Shown: in pieces, positions 16,659-24,707 of the stretch | Numbering within the stretch: position 1 is the stretch's first letter | Layout of the letters: each line of letters starts with the position of its first letter | Source: Phytohabitans kaempferiae | Lineage (GTDB): Bacteria > Actinomycetota > Actinomycetes > Mycobacteriales > Micromonosporaceae | Direction: 5' to 3' | DNA: 64,000 bases | Assembly (NCBI RefSeq): GCF_042433955.1 | Contig: NZ_JBHLUH010000068.1 | Location: 1 to 64,000 of the forward strand | Program-made: the position numbers and the translations under genes | The notes under the pieces: model-generated | Database searches by the model: none | Told to the model about the DNA's origin: nothing | Seen by the model: the letters and a program-made list of their open reading frames with translations, nothing else

Positions 16659-16660
16659 GA

Positions 16661-16924
16661 TCAGCTGAGCTTGCCGTCGACGAACGCGGCGAGAGTGCCC
16701 AGCGTCTCGAACACCTCTGCGGTCACGTCGTCGTCGTCGATGGTGATGCCGAACCGCTGCTCGAGCGCCGCGACAACTTCGAGCACCGCCATCGAGTCGA
16801 GCTCGGGCAGGCTGCCCAGCAGCGGCGTCGCCCCGTCGAGGCTCTCCGCGCGCTCCTCGATGCCGAGGACTTCCACCAGGACCGCCTTGACGTCCGCGAG
16901 CGTGGTGGTAGAGGTCAGATCCAT
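16661..16924 (-). CDS. Acyl carrier protein
   Basis: 87 residues. Ser44 in ELDSMAVLEVV is the phosphopantetheine attachment site, placed at the start of helix II as usual. The acidic helix-II/III region (GITIDDDDVTAEVFETL) is typical. It would carry an acyl or aminoacyl group as a thioester made by the upstream ligase and possibly processed by the decarboxylase. It lies 13 bp after the decarboxylase and is coupled to beta-helix C. A stand-alone ACP in a sugar operon resembles DltC or BtrI rather than the fatty-acid ACP, judged by context. Confidence 0.9.
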   Translation of the reverse strand: MDLTSTTTLADVKAVLVEVLGIEERAESLDGATPLLGSLPELDSMAVLEVVAALEQRFGITIDDDDVTAEVFETLGTLAAFVDGKLS

Positions 16925-16937
16925 TGCGAAACCCTTG

Positions 16938-18164
16938 TCAGACGAGCACCTCAGCGGGTGCGGGATGGCTGAGAAACGCGGTCGGGCTGGCGGTGAGGCC
17001 GTAGGCACCGGCCTGGAATAGTACGACCAGGTCGCCGATCTCCGCGCGGGGCAGCGACACGTCGTTGCCGAGCAGGTCGAGCGGCGTGCAGAGGCAACCC
17101 ACGACGGTCGCCGTCTCCTCGGCGTCCTGGTCGATGCGGTTGGCGATGGCCAAGGGGTAGTTGCGGCGGATGACCTGCCCGAAGTTACCCGACGCGGCGA
17201 GCTGGTGGTGCAGCCCGCCGTCCACCACGAGGAACGTCTTGCCGCGGGACTGCTTCCGGTCGACGATCCGCGTGACGTACACGCCGCACTCGCCGACGAT
17301 GTAGCGCCCCAGCTCGATCACCACACGCGCATCGGGCAGACCGGGACGGATCGCCCCATCCAGCAGCTCGGCCAGATTGGCGGCGACCGCGCCGAGGTCG
17401 AGCGGCTCGTCCTTGTCGTGGTACGGGATGCCGAAGCCGCCGCCGAGGTTGAGGTAGCGGATCGGGCCAGGCGCGTCGGCGGCGAGGCGGAGCGCCAGCT
17501 CGACCGTGCGGCGCTGCGCCTCGCAGATGCTCTCCGCGCGCAGGTTCTGCGATCCGGCGAAGACGTGGAAGCCGAGCACGTCGAGATCGGCGGCGGCCAG
17601 GTCCTTCAGCACGGTGGGCACGCGCTCGGAGTCGATGCCGAACTGCTGCGGCCCGCCACCGAGGCGCATGCCGGAGCCCTTGACCTGGAAGTCCGGGTTT
17701 ACCCGGATCGCGACGCGGGGCCGGATGCCCAGCCGCTCGCCGATGGCGGCGACGCGGTCGGCCTCGTTTTCCGACTCCATCTCGATGGTGACGCCGGCGG
17801 CCACGGCTTGGGTCAGCTCGGCCGAGGTCTTGCCCGGGCCGGCGAAGCTGACCCGGTTCGCCGGCATCGGCGTGTCCAGCGCGGTGCGCATCTCCAGCGC
17901 GGAGGCCACGTCGAACGAGTCGACCAGGCCGCTGAGGTGCTGCACGACGGCCGGCATCGGGTTGGCCTTGACCGCGTAGCTCAGGTCGATGCCGGACGGC
18001 AGCGTCGCGCGGAGCAGCTCGATCCGCCGGGTCAGCAGCCCGCGGTCGTACGCGAAGAACGGTGTGCTGCCGACCCGCTCGGCCAAGCGGTCGACCGGGA
18101 TGCCGCCGACACTCAGCGAGCCGGCCTCCCGGGCGAAGGCGGTGATGGCGGAATGAGCGGTCAC
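16938..18164 (-). CDS. Type III PLP-dependent decarboxylase (DAP/Orn/Arg family 2)
   Basis: 408 residues with alanine-racemase-fold features: PLP lysine Lys66 in SYAVKANP, FHVFAGSQN near 195, a GGGFGIPY phosphate-binding loop near 237, GECGVYV near 290 and a C-terminal GCLCTPLD. Diaminopimelate decarboxylases have CESGD at the last site, so substrate choice differs. It would decarboxylate an amino acid, possibly while bound to the ACP, as BtrK does in butirosin synthesis. The GTG start overlaps the ligase stop (GTGA), and ACP follows after 13 bp. Homologues are annotated beside AMP-ligases in exosortase-A loci, but no exosortase is present here. Confidence 0.88.
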   Translation of the reverse strand: MTAHSAITAFAREAGSLSVGGIPVDRLAERVGSTPFFAYDRGLLTRRIELLRATLPSGIDLSYAVKANPMPAVVQHLSGLVDSFDVASALEMRTALDTPMPANRVSFAGPGKTSAELTQAVAAGVTIEMESENEADRVAAIGERLGIRPRVAIRVNPDFQVKGSGMRLGGGPQQFGIDSERVPTVLKDLAAADLDVLGFHVFAGSQNLRAESICEAQRRTVELALRLAADAPGPIRYLNLGGGFGIPYHDKDEPLDLGAVAANLAELLDGAIRPGLPDARVVIELGRYIVGECGVYVTRIVDRKQSRGKTFLVVDGGLHHQLAASGNFGQVIRRNYPLAIANRIDQDAEETATVVGCLCTPLDLLGNDVSLPRAEIGDLVVLFQAGAYGLTASPTAFLSHPAPAEVLV

Positions 18165-19720
18165 GACAACTCCTCGCGCAGCCGGTTGCGGTCGAACTTG
18201 CCGTTGGGCGAGCGCGGCAGCTCGGGGCGCACCACGATCCGTTTCGGCAGCATGTAGAGGGGAAGCTGGCGCTTGAGCTCGGCGAGGAGGCCGGCCTCGT
18301 CCACCTCCGCGACGCCCTCGACCGGGCTCACCGCGATCAGGATGTGCTGACCGAGGTCGGGGTCGTCGACCCCCATCGCGACCGCGTCCCGCACCAGGCC
18401 GGTCGCGTAGACGACCTCTTCGATCTCCGACGGGCTCACCCGGTAACCGGACGTCTTGATCATCTCGTCGGCCCGGCCGACGAAGTACAGGAAGCCCTCC
18501 TCGTCACGGGTGACGAGGTCGCCGGACCACACCGCCATCTCGGGGTACAGCGCGCCTTCCCGGCCCGGCGCCGGCTTGAACCGCTCGGCGGTGCGCTCGG
18601 GGTCGTTCCAGTACCCCATCGCGACCAGCGCGCCGCGGTGCACCAGCTCGCCCTGCTCCCCCGGGTCGGTGATCGAGCCGTCCTTGCGGACCACGAGGAT
18701 CTCCGCGTTGGGGATGGCCTTGCCGATCGAGTCCGGCCGGCGGTCGACCTCCGCGGGGTCCAGGTACGTGGACCGGAACGCCTCGGTCAGCCCGTACATC
18801 AGGAAGGGCTTCGCCTGCGGGAAGAGCGACCGCAGTCGATCCAAAGTGGACTTGGGCATCCGTCCGCCGGTGTTGGCGAAGTACCGCAGGTGCTGGGTCG
18901 CCTCCGGCGGCCAGGTCTGCTCGGCGAGCTGGATCCACAGCGGCGGCACGCAGGTGAGGCCGGTGACGCTGTGCCTGGCGCAGAGCCGGACGACGTCGCG
19001 CGGCAGCAGATAGTTGACCAGCACGACGTGCGCGCCGACCGTGACCGCCGTGGTGAGCTGGCTGAAACCGGCGTCGAAGCTCAACGGCAGCGCGGCCAGG
19101 ATGACGTCGTCGGCGGTGTTGCGCAGATAGCCGCTCACGCTGTCGGCCCCGGCGACGAGGTTTCGGTGCGACAGCACCACGCCCTTGGGCTTTCCGGTGC
19201 TGCCGGAGGTGTAGAGGATCGCCGCCATGTCGACGTCGATCGCCGCGCTGTCGCGCTCGGCCGGCGCGCCGCCCTCGACGTCGACCCATGGCGTGACCGT
19301 GTGCGACTCGGACGACCCGGGCTCGCCGCCGACCAGCACCACGTGCTCGATCGACGGGCACTGCGCCAGCTCGTCGCGGAGCAGGGCGTACCGCTCGGCG
19401 GAGGTGACCAGCACGCGTACGTCGCAGTCGGCCAGGATGTAGGCGACCTGCCGGGGCCGGAGCAGCGGGTTGACCGGGACGAAGACGCCACCGGCCGCCG
19501 AGGCGCCGAACACCGCGGTCACCGTCTCGAGCCGCTTTTCGAGGTAGATCCCAACCCGCTCGCCGCGCCGCAGCCCGAGCCGGCTCAGCCCGCCGGCCAC
19601 GCGTGTGGACCGATCCCACAGCTGCGCGTACGTCAGGGTCGTGTCCTTGTACGTCAACGCGGGCGACTCACCCCACCGCGCGGCCGCCGCGCTCAGGATG
19701 TCGTGCAATCGCGTGTGCAT
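18161..19720 (-). CDS. AMP-forming acyl/aminoacyl ligase (ANL superfamily)
   Basis: About 519 residues. The P-loop-like ILYTSGSTGKPKGVVLSH (about 168-185), MYGLTE (A5-type) and the C-terminal catalytic Lys in PNGKFDRNRL are all present. It activates a carboxylate as the adenylate and loads it onto a thiol, here most likely the ACP encoded two genes downstream. ATG at 19720 is chosen because GAGGAA precedes it by 7 nt; an upstream in-frame start at 19759 would overlap the previous gene. It overlaps the decarboxylase by four bases. Together with ACP and decarboxylase it forms a trio like BtrJ/BtrK/BtrI. Confidence 0.9.
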   Translation of the reverse strand: MHTRLHDILSAAAARWGESPALTYKDTTLTYAQLWDRSTRVAGGLSRLGLRRGERVGIYLEKRLETVTAVFGASAAGGVFVPVNPLLRPRQVAYILADCDVRVLVTSAERYALLRDELAQCPSIEHVVLVGGEPGSSESHTVTPWVDVEGGAPAERDSAAIDVDMAAILYTSGSTGKPKGVVLSHRNLVAGADSVSGYLRNTADDVILAALPLSFDAGFSQLTTAVTVGAHVVLVNYLLPRDVVRLCARHSVTGLTCVPPLWIQLAEQTWPPEATQHLRYFANTGGRMPKSTLDRLRSLFPQAKPFLMYGLTEAFRSTYLDPAEVDRRPDSIGKAIPNAEILVVRKDGSITDPGEQGELVHRGALVAMGYWNDPERTAERFKPAPGREGALYPEMAVWSGDLVTRDEEGFLYFVGRADEMIKTSGYRVSPSEIEEVVYATGLVRDAVAMGVDDPDLGQHILIAVSPVEGVAEVDEAGLLAELKRQLPLYMLPKRIVVRPELPRSPNGKFDRNRLREELS

Positions 19721-19745
19721 GTGCCAGTTCCTCTCCACGGCCGTC

Positions 19746-20603
19746 TTACCAGGCGACACAGACGAGCTCGCTGTAGAGGTAGTCGATCTGGTCGGGCGTC
19801 AGGTGGTCGCTCTTGAACATCTTGCGTCGCGGGGAGCCGAGCAGCCGGGACAGCCGGGGCCGGTCGCCGACCACGCGCAGCTCGGCCAGGATGGCCAGGA
19901 CGCCGTGACGGACGAGCAGATGCCGGCTCACCTGGCCGGCCATCGACCGGAACAGCTCGGGGTCGCTGACGTACAGGATCGAGGCGAAGAACGGCAGGCG
20001 TTTGCGGCGGTCCTTGCGGAACACGACGTAGCAGCGCCGGTTTCCCCGCACGAGGACGAGGTGCCGCGCGGCGGCCGTGTCGGCGTGGTCGCGGTAGCGC
20101 TCGAGGTCTTCGCCGTCGAGCGAGTCCTCGATGACCCGGGGGTCGGCGGAGACCCGACCGCGACCAAACCAGCCCAGCCGGGGCAGCGCCGGCACCAACG
20201 CCGTCGACGTGTCCAGGAACTCGAACTTGAGGCGCGTGTTGACGGGCAGCACGTTGCCGCTCGGCGAGAGGTCGGTGAACGTGTGGCCATCCTGCGCCAG
20301 CAGCGCCTTGAGCAGCCGCAGGCTGTGGAAGCGGTGCTCGGGCAGCACGCACCAGGCGCCCAGGTTGCAGAACCGCTCGCGCCGCCCGGCGATGGTGCGC
20401 TCGGAGTAGAAGGCGAGGTAGGCACCGACGACGGCACCGTCCTGGACGAGCATGAAGCCGTGGTTGGGAGCATCGACCTTCCACGGCACCTCTACGGCCC
20501 GGACCCACGCCTCCGCCGAGACCCGGCTGTTGAGGTGCTCGTGGAGGAACCTGGCGACGGCCGGCACATCCGGGCCGCTGATGGGCTTAACGGCGATCCC
20601 CAT
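19746..20603 (-). CDS. GNAT-like acyltransferase, substrate unknown
   Basis: 285 residues. The N-terminal half has GNAT-fold features: MLVQDGAVVGAYLAFYSER (beta strands 3-4) and WCVLPEHRFHSLRLLKAL, where a pyrophosphate-binding loop is expected. The C-terminal half does not match a family I know. It lies 5 bp after the hexapeptide acetyltransferase and 25 bp before the ligase, so it is in the same operon. It is the best candidate to transfer the ACP-bound group to a sugar amine, but that is inference from position. Confidence 0.6.
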   Translation of the reverse strand: MGIAVKPISGPDVPAVARFLHEHLNSRVSAEAWVRAVEVPWKVDAPNHGFMLVQDGAVVGAYLAFYSERTIAGRRERFCNLGAWCVLPEHRFHSLRLLKALLAQDGHTFTDLSPSGNVLPVNTRLKFEFLDTSTALVPALPRLGWFGRGRVSADPRVIEDSLDGEDLERYRDHADTAAARHLVLVRGNRRCYVVFRKDRRKRLPFFASILYVSDPELFRSMAGQVSRHLLVRHGVLAILAELRVVGDRPRLSRLLGSPRRKMFKSDHLTPDQIDYLYSELVCVAW

Positions 20604-20608
20604 CGGGA

Positions 20609-21232
20609 CTAGCTCTCCACTTCCGTCAGGAGCCCGGACGCCTCAGCGTACTCCGCGCCGGTGCGCGGACAGACGAAACGGCCATCGCCCTTGGCGACCA
20701 GCGGCACGCCAGCGCGCCCCACCCAGCCCACGCGGCGGGCGGGAACCCCTACGACGAGGGCGAAATCGGGCACGTCCTTGGTGACGACGGCGCCGGCGGC
20801 GACCAGCGCCCACCGCCCGATCGAGACCGGCGCGACGCACACCGCCCGCGCACCGATCGACGCCCCCTCGCCGACCGTGACGCCGATAGCGGTCCAATCC
20901 TCCGCGCCTTTCAGCGCACCGGACGGAGTGACCGCACGCGGATATTCGTCATTCGTCAGGACGGCGGCCGGACCGATGAAGACACCATTTCCGAGTTGTG
21001 CGGGTTCGTAGACCAGCGCGTAATTCTGCAGCTTGCAGTTATCACCAATACGAACGCCCGGGCCGATATAGGCCCCACGGCCGATGTTGCATCCCCGACC
21101 GACCGATGCCCCCTCCCTGATCTGGACAAGATGCCAGACTGATGTGCCGACCCCCAGGTCGGCGGAGGGATCCACATCCGCGCTCGCCTCGATCCGAACA
21201 GCATCGCGCGCGCGGTCGGTGGAATGCGTCAC
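20609..21232 (-). CDS. Hexapeptide-repeat (left-handed beta-helix) sugar N-acetyltransferase
   Basis: 207 residues with repeated hexapeptides (ASVGRGCNIGRGAYIGPGVRIG, continuing to GEGASIGARAVCVAPVSIG). It has the AAGAVVTKDVPDFALVVGVPAR tail typical of WlbB/WbpD/FdtC-type acetyl-CoA:amino-sugar-nucleotide acetyltransferases. It would acetylate the amine set by a DegT aminotransferase encoded divergently. The C-terminal extension KGDGRFVCPRTGAEY may be a small extra domain. GTG at 21232 has GGAAGGA at 5-nt spacing, which rules out the upstream extension. It is first in the minus-strand operon that ends at 15606. Confidence 0.88.
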   Translation of the reverse strand: MTHSTDRARDAVRIEASADVDPSADLGVGTSVWHLVQIREGASVGRGCNIGRGAYIGPGVRIGDNCKLQNYALVYEPAQLGNGVFIGPAAVLTNDEYPRAVTPSGALKGAEDWTAIGVTVGEGASIGARAVCVAPVSIGRWALVAAGAVVTKDVPDFALVVGVPARRVGWVGRAGVPLVAKGDGRFVCPRTGAEYAEASGLLTEVES

Positions 21233-21259
21233 AACTGTCCTTCCGGCGGGCCCGAATGT

Positions 21260-21390
21260 GCCCGGCGACAATACCGCGCGGGCGCGCGCCGGGCCGAAGT
21301 GTGCCGGATTTCCGTCACTCCTAAGCGGAGATCATTTCAACCAGGTACTTTGCGTGGGCGGTCGTGGGCTTGGCGGATTACCGCGCCCAC
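21260..21390. promoter_or_regulatory. Divergent promoter region of the sugar-modification locus
   Basis: The gap 21233-21437 separates the acetyltransferase and dehydrogenase operons and must hold both promoters. Two inverted repeats are visible: GCCCGGCG (21260-21267) with CGCCGGGC (21287-21294), and GTGGGCG (21354-21360) with CGCCCAC (21384-21390). Such GC repeats are common by chance, so function is uncertain. Confidence 0.3.
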
Positions 21391-21437
21391 ATGCCATCGC
21401 GACACTGAGTAAACAATCCCGAACAGAGCGAGGATCC

Positions 21438-22508
21438 GTGAGTTATCCCCGTGGGGCCGAGGATGCTGAGCCGATCGGCGTTGCCGTCGTCGGCGCCGGC
21501 TACTGGGGCCCGAACCTGGTCCGCAACTTCCAGTCCTCGGCCGACTTCCGGCTGTGGTGGCTTTGCGATCTCGACGCGTCCCGGGCCCGCCGAGTGCTCG
21601 GCGGCTACTCGACCGTCGAGGTGACGGACCGCCTCGACGAGGTCCTCGCCGACCCCCGCGTCTCGGCCGTGGCGATCGCCACACCGGCGGGCACTCACCT
21701 CGAAGTGGCGATGGCCGCCCTGCGGGCCGGCAAGCACGTGCTCGTGGAGAAGCCCCTCGCGGCCACGTACGAGGACGGGGCGAAGCTGGTGCGCGAGGCC
21801 GAGGAGCGCGGGCTCACGCTGATGTGCGACCACACCTTCTGCTACACGCCCGTGGTCAAGCGCATCCGTGAGGCACTGCACACCGAGGAGCTGGGCGAGG
21901 TTCACTACTTCGACTCGGTCCGGATCAACCTCGGCCTCGTACAGCGCGACATCGACGTGATCTGGGACCTGGCGCCGCACGACCTGTCGATCATCGACTT
22001 CGTGCTCCCGCTGGGCACGCAGCCGGTCGCCATCAGCGCGCACGGCGCCGACCCCATCGGCGCCGGCCGGGCCTGTGTCGGATTCGTCACGCTCCAGCTC
22101 AACACCGGGGCCATCGCCCACCTCCACGTGAACTGGATGTCGCCCATCAAGGTGCGCACCACTATCATCGGCGGCTCGAAGCGGACCCTCGTCTGGGACG
22201 ACCTCAACCCGACCCAGCGACTGTCCATCTTCGACAGAGGCGTCGACGTGGCCGTTCCCGAGGAGCTCAGCGCCGAGGAGCGCCGAGACGTCTTCGTCTC
22301 CTACCGCACCGGCGACATGGTCGCCCCCGCGCTCGTAGAACGAGAGGCACTCAGCAGCATGATCCAGGAATTCGGGTCCGCCATCCGCACCGGCGCTCCC
22401 GCCTTGACCGATGGGCACTCGGGGCTGCGCGTGCTCGCCATGCTCGAAGCAGCCTCGCGCAGCCTCGCCAACGGCGGCGCCATGATTCCCTTGGAGGTCA
22501 CGCGATGA
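21438..22508 (+). CDS. Gfo/Idh/MocA-family sugar-nucleotide dehydrogenase (WlbA-like)
   Basis: 356 residues. The N-terminal Rossmann domain begins GVAVVGAGYWGPNLVRNF (about 14-31); the conserved EKPLA follows near 103, and the C-terminal domain carries WDLAPHDLSIIDFVLP, typical of WlbA/WbpB-like enzymes. These oxidise C-3 of a UDP-sugar (for example UDP-GlcNAc uronate) to a 3-keto sugar that a DegT enzyme then aminates. GTG 21438 has GAGG shortly upstream. It is first of four plus-strand genes and divergent from an amino-sugar acetyltransferase, as expected for a 3-amino-sugar pathway. The exact sugar is unknown. Confidence 0.85.
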   Translation: MSYPRGAEDAEPIGVAVVGAGYWGPNLVRNFQSSADFRLWWLCDLDASRARRVLGGYSTVEVTDRLDEVLADPRVSAVAIATPAGTHLEVAMAALRAGKHVLVEKPLAATYEDGAKLVREAEERGLTLMCDHTFCYTPVVKRIREALHTEELGEVHYFDSVRINLGLVQRDIDVIWDLAPHDLSIIDFVLPLGTQPVAISAHGADPIGAGRACVGFVTLQLNTGAIAHLHVNWMSPIKVRTTIIGGSKRTLVWDDLNPTQRLSIFDRGVDVAVPEELSAEERRDVFVSYRTGDMVAPALVEREALSSMIQEFGSAIRTGAPALTDGHSGLRVLAMLEAASRSLANGGAMIPLEVTR

Positions 22509-22575
22509 GCGCGCGAACCATCAGGCACAGCGCGCGCGGAGCCTCGTGCGCGCCCGCAGCGAAGCGAGGACAGGC

Positions 22576-23562
22576 ATGAGCGTCTCAGTCCCGATCCGCG
22601 GCGCCCGGGCACTCGTCACCGGCGGCGCCGGCACCATCGGATCCCATGTGGTCGACCTGCTCGTCAAGGGCGGCGCCAGCGAGATCGTGGTGCTGGACAA
22701 CTTCGTCCGCGGGCGCCGGCAGAACCTCGCCTGGGCGAACGCCAACGGCGACGTGCGCGTCGTCGAAGGTGACATCCGCCACGCGGAGCTCCTGCACGAC
22801 CTGTCCCGCGACAAGGACCTCGTCTTCCACCTCGCCGCGATCCGCATCACGCAGTGCGCCGAGGAGCCCCGGCTCGCCAACGAGGTGCTTGTCGACGGCA
22901 CCTTCAACGTGCTGGAGGCTGCGCAGGCCTCCGGCGTACGCAAGGTGGTGGCCTCGTCCTCGGCGTCGGTCTACGGCCTCGCCGAGGAGTTCCCGACCAC
23001 CGAGCGGCACCACCCGTACAACAACGACACCTTCTACGGCGCGGCCAAGGCGTTCAACGAGGGCACGCTGCGCAGCTTCCACAGCATGTACGGGCTCGAC
23101 TACGTGGCGCTGCGCTACTTCAACGTGTACGGCCCCCGGATGGACGTCTTCGGCGTCTACACCGAGGTCCTGATCCGCTGGATGGAGCGGATCGAGGCGG
23201 GCACGCCGCCGCTGATCCTCGGCGACGGGAAGCAGACGATGGACTTCGTCCACGTCGCCGACATCGCCCGCGCCAACATCCTGGCCGCCGAGGCCGACGT
23301 CACCGACCAGGTCTTCAACATCGCGAGCGGCGAGGAGACCAGTCTCCTGGAGCTGGCCGGCGCGCTCAGCGAGGTGATGAAGTCCGACCTCGCGCCGGAG
23401 TTCGGGCCCGCCCGCAAGGTCAACTCGGTGACCCGCCGCCTCGCCGACACGAGCGCGGCGGCGGAGAAGCTCGGCTTCCGCACCGAGATCGATCTGCGCG
23501 ACGGCCTGCGTGACCTCGTCGAGTGGTGGCGCGCCGCGAAGCTCGCGGGAGAAGACGCATGA
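22576..23562 (+). CDS. NAD-dependent sugar-nucleotide epimerase/dehydratase (extended SDR)
   Basis: 328 residues. TGGAGTIGSHVVDLL (about 15-29) is the NAD-binding glycine motif, a catalytic-type YGAAKAFNE (YxxxK, about 155-163) is present, and RYFNVYGPRMD is the usual substrate-binding region. It would epimerise or dehydrate a nucleotide sugar in the same pathway as its neighbours. ATG 22576 has GAGGA at 5-nt spacing. A 67-bp gap follows the dehydrogenase, and its stop overlaps the next ATG (ATGA). Whether it is a 4-epimerase or a 4,6-dehydratase cannot be decided by eye. Confidence 0.88.
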   Translation: MSVSVPIRGARALVTGGAGTIGSHVVDLLVKGGASEIVVLDNFVRGRRQNLAWANANGDVRVVEGDIRHAELLHDLSRDKDLVFHLAAIRITQCAEEPRLANEVLVDGTFNVLEAAQASGVRKVVASSSASVYGLAEEFPTTERHHPYNNDTFYGAAKAFNEGTLRSFHSMYGLDYVALRYFNVYGPRMDVFGVYTEVLIRWMERIEAGTPPLILGDGKQTMDFVHVADIARANILAAEADVTDQVFNIASGEETSLLELAGALSEVMKSDLAPEFGPARKVNSVTRRLADTSAAAEKLGFRTEIDLRDGLRDLVEWWRAAKLAGEDA

Positions 23563-24707
23563 AGCGGATCGCGGTGATGCTGCCGATGCTCGGCGAGGAG
23601 GAGGCCGAGGCGGCGACCGCGGCGATCCGCTCGGGCTGGGTCGCGCAGGGCCCGCGGGTCGCCGAGTTCGAGCGGAAGTTCGCCGCCGCGGTCGGCGCCG
23701 AGCACGGCATCGCGCTCAGCTCGTGCACGACGGCGCTGCACCTGGCCCTGATCGCCGTCGGCGCGGGGCCGGGCGACGAGGTGATCGTCCCCTCGCTCTC
23801 CTTCATCGCCACCGCCAACTCGGCCCGGTACGTCGGTGCGACCCCGGTCTTCGCCGACGTCGACATCGCGACCGGCAACCTCACCGTGGAGACCATCGAC
23901 GCGGTGCGCACCGAGCGCACGCGGGCGATCGTCGTCGTGCACCAGGGCGGTACGCCGGCCGACGTGCGGGCGCTGCGCGAGGCGGCCGACCGGTGGGGCA
24001 TCGCCCTGATCGAAGACGCCGCCTGCGCCGCGGGCGCCACCGCGTACGGCAGGCCGGTTGGCGCCGGCTCGCTGATCTCGGCGTGGTCGTTCCACCCCCG
24101 CAAGGTGATCACCACCGGCGAGGGCGGCATGCTCACCACCGACAACGCCGAGTGGGCCACACGGCTGCGCCGCCTCCGCGAGCACGGCATGAACATGTCC
24201 GCCGCCGACCGCGAGGCCAGCACGCAGCCGGTGCTGGAGGCATACCTGGAGACCGGCTTCAACTACCGGATGACCGACATCCAGGCGGCGATCGGGCTCG
24301 TGCAGCTCGACCGGCTCGCCGGGCTCGTGGCACAGCGGCGCGAGCTGGCCGCGCGATACCACGAGCTGCTCGCCGACCTCGACGGCGCGACACCAGTCCG
24401 CGACCCCGCGTACGGCCAGAGCAACTTCCAGTCCTTCTGGGTCCTGCTCGACAGCGACTTCGGTGTCGAGCGCAACGAGGTGCTGAGCGTGCTGGCCGAC
24501 AACGGCGTCTCGGCGCGCCGGGGCATCATGGCCGCGCACCTCGAGCCCGCGTACACAGGGCCGGCGTACGTCGACGCCCCCGCCGCGCCGCTGCCGGTGA
24601 CCGAGCGGCTCACCCGCGACTCGCTCATCCTGCCGCTGCACCACGCGCTCACCGAGGCTGACCAGGACCACGTGGTGGCCGTACTCCGAAAGGCAGCCGG
24701 GCGTTGA
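23559..24707 (+). CDS. DegT/DnrJ/EryC1 aminotransferase, C-4-type signature
   Basis: 382 residues, PLP-dependent nucleotide-sugar aminotransferase. The PLP lysine is in SFHPRKVITTGEGGML (about 178-193), a context like perosamine synthase and other C-4 aminotransferases (SFxxxKxITTGEGG). The acid pair EDAAC and the N-terminal SGWVAQGPRVAEFE are typical. It converts a keto sugar to an amino sugar using glutamate. ATGA overlap with the epimerase and TTGA overlap with the next gene show tight translational coupling. Regiospecificity is inferred from the motif only. Confidence 0.87.
   Translation: MKRIAVMLPMLGEEEAEAATAAIRSGWVAQGPRVAEFERKFAAAVGAEHGIALSSCTTALHLALIAVGAGPGDEVIVPSLSFIATANSARYVGATPVFADVDIATGNLTVETIDAVRTERTRAIVVVHQGGTPADVRALREAADRWGIALIEDAACAAGATAYGRPVGAGSLISAWSFHPRKVITTGEGGMLTTDNAEWATRLRRLREHGMNMSAADREASTQPVLEAYLETGFNYRMTDIQAAIGLVQLDRLAGLVAQRRELAARYHELLADLDGATPVRDPAYGQSNFQSFWVLLDSDFGVERNEVLSVLADNGVSARRGIMAAHLEPAYTGPAYVDAPAAPLPVTERLTRDSLILPLHHALTEADQDHVVAVLRKAAGR

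Noticed and set aside
16661..16924. Fatty-acid synthase ACP
   Set aside because: No fab genes nearby; context with ligase and decarboxylase favours a dedicated carrier.
16661..19720. An exosortase/PEP-CTERM system, suggested by the ligase-decarboxylase pair
   Set aside because: No EpsH/exosortase-like membrane protein and no PEP-CTERM tails are found; only the shared enzyme pair is present.
22505..22579. A 24-codon frame linking the dehydrogenase stop and epimerase start by ATGA overlaps at both ends
   Set aside because: The Arg/Ala-rich peptide has no recognisable feature and the epimerase has its own GAGGA site; it is more likely a spacer, though the double overlap is curious.
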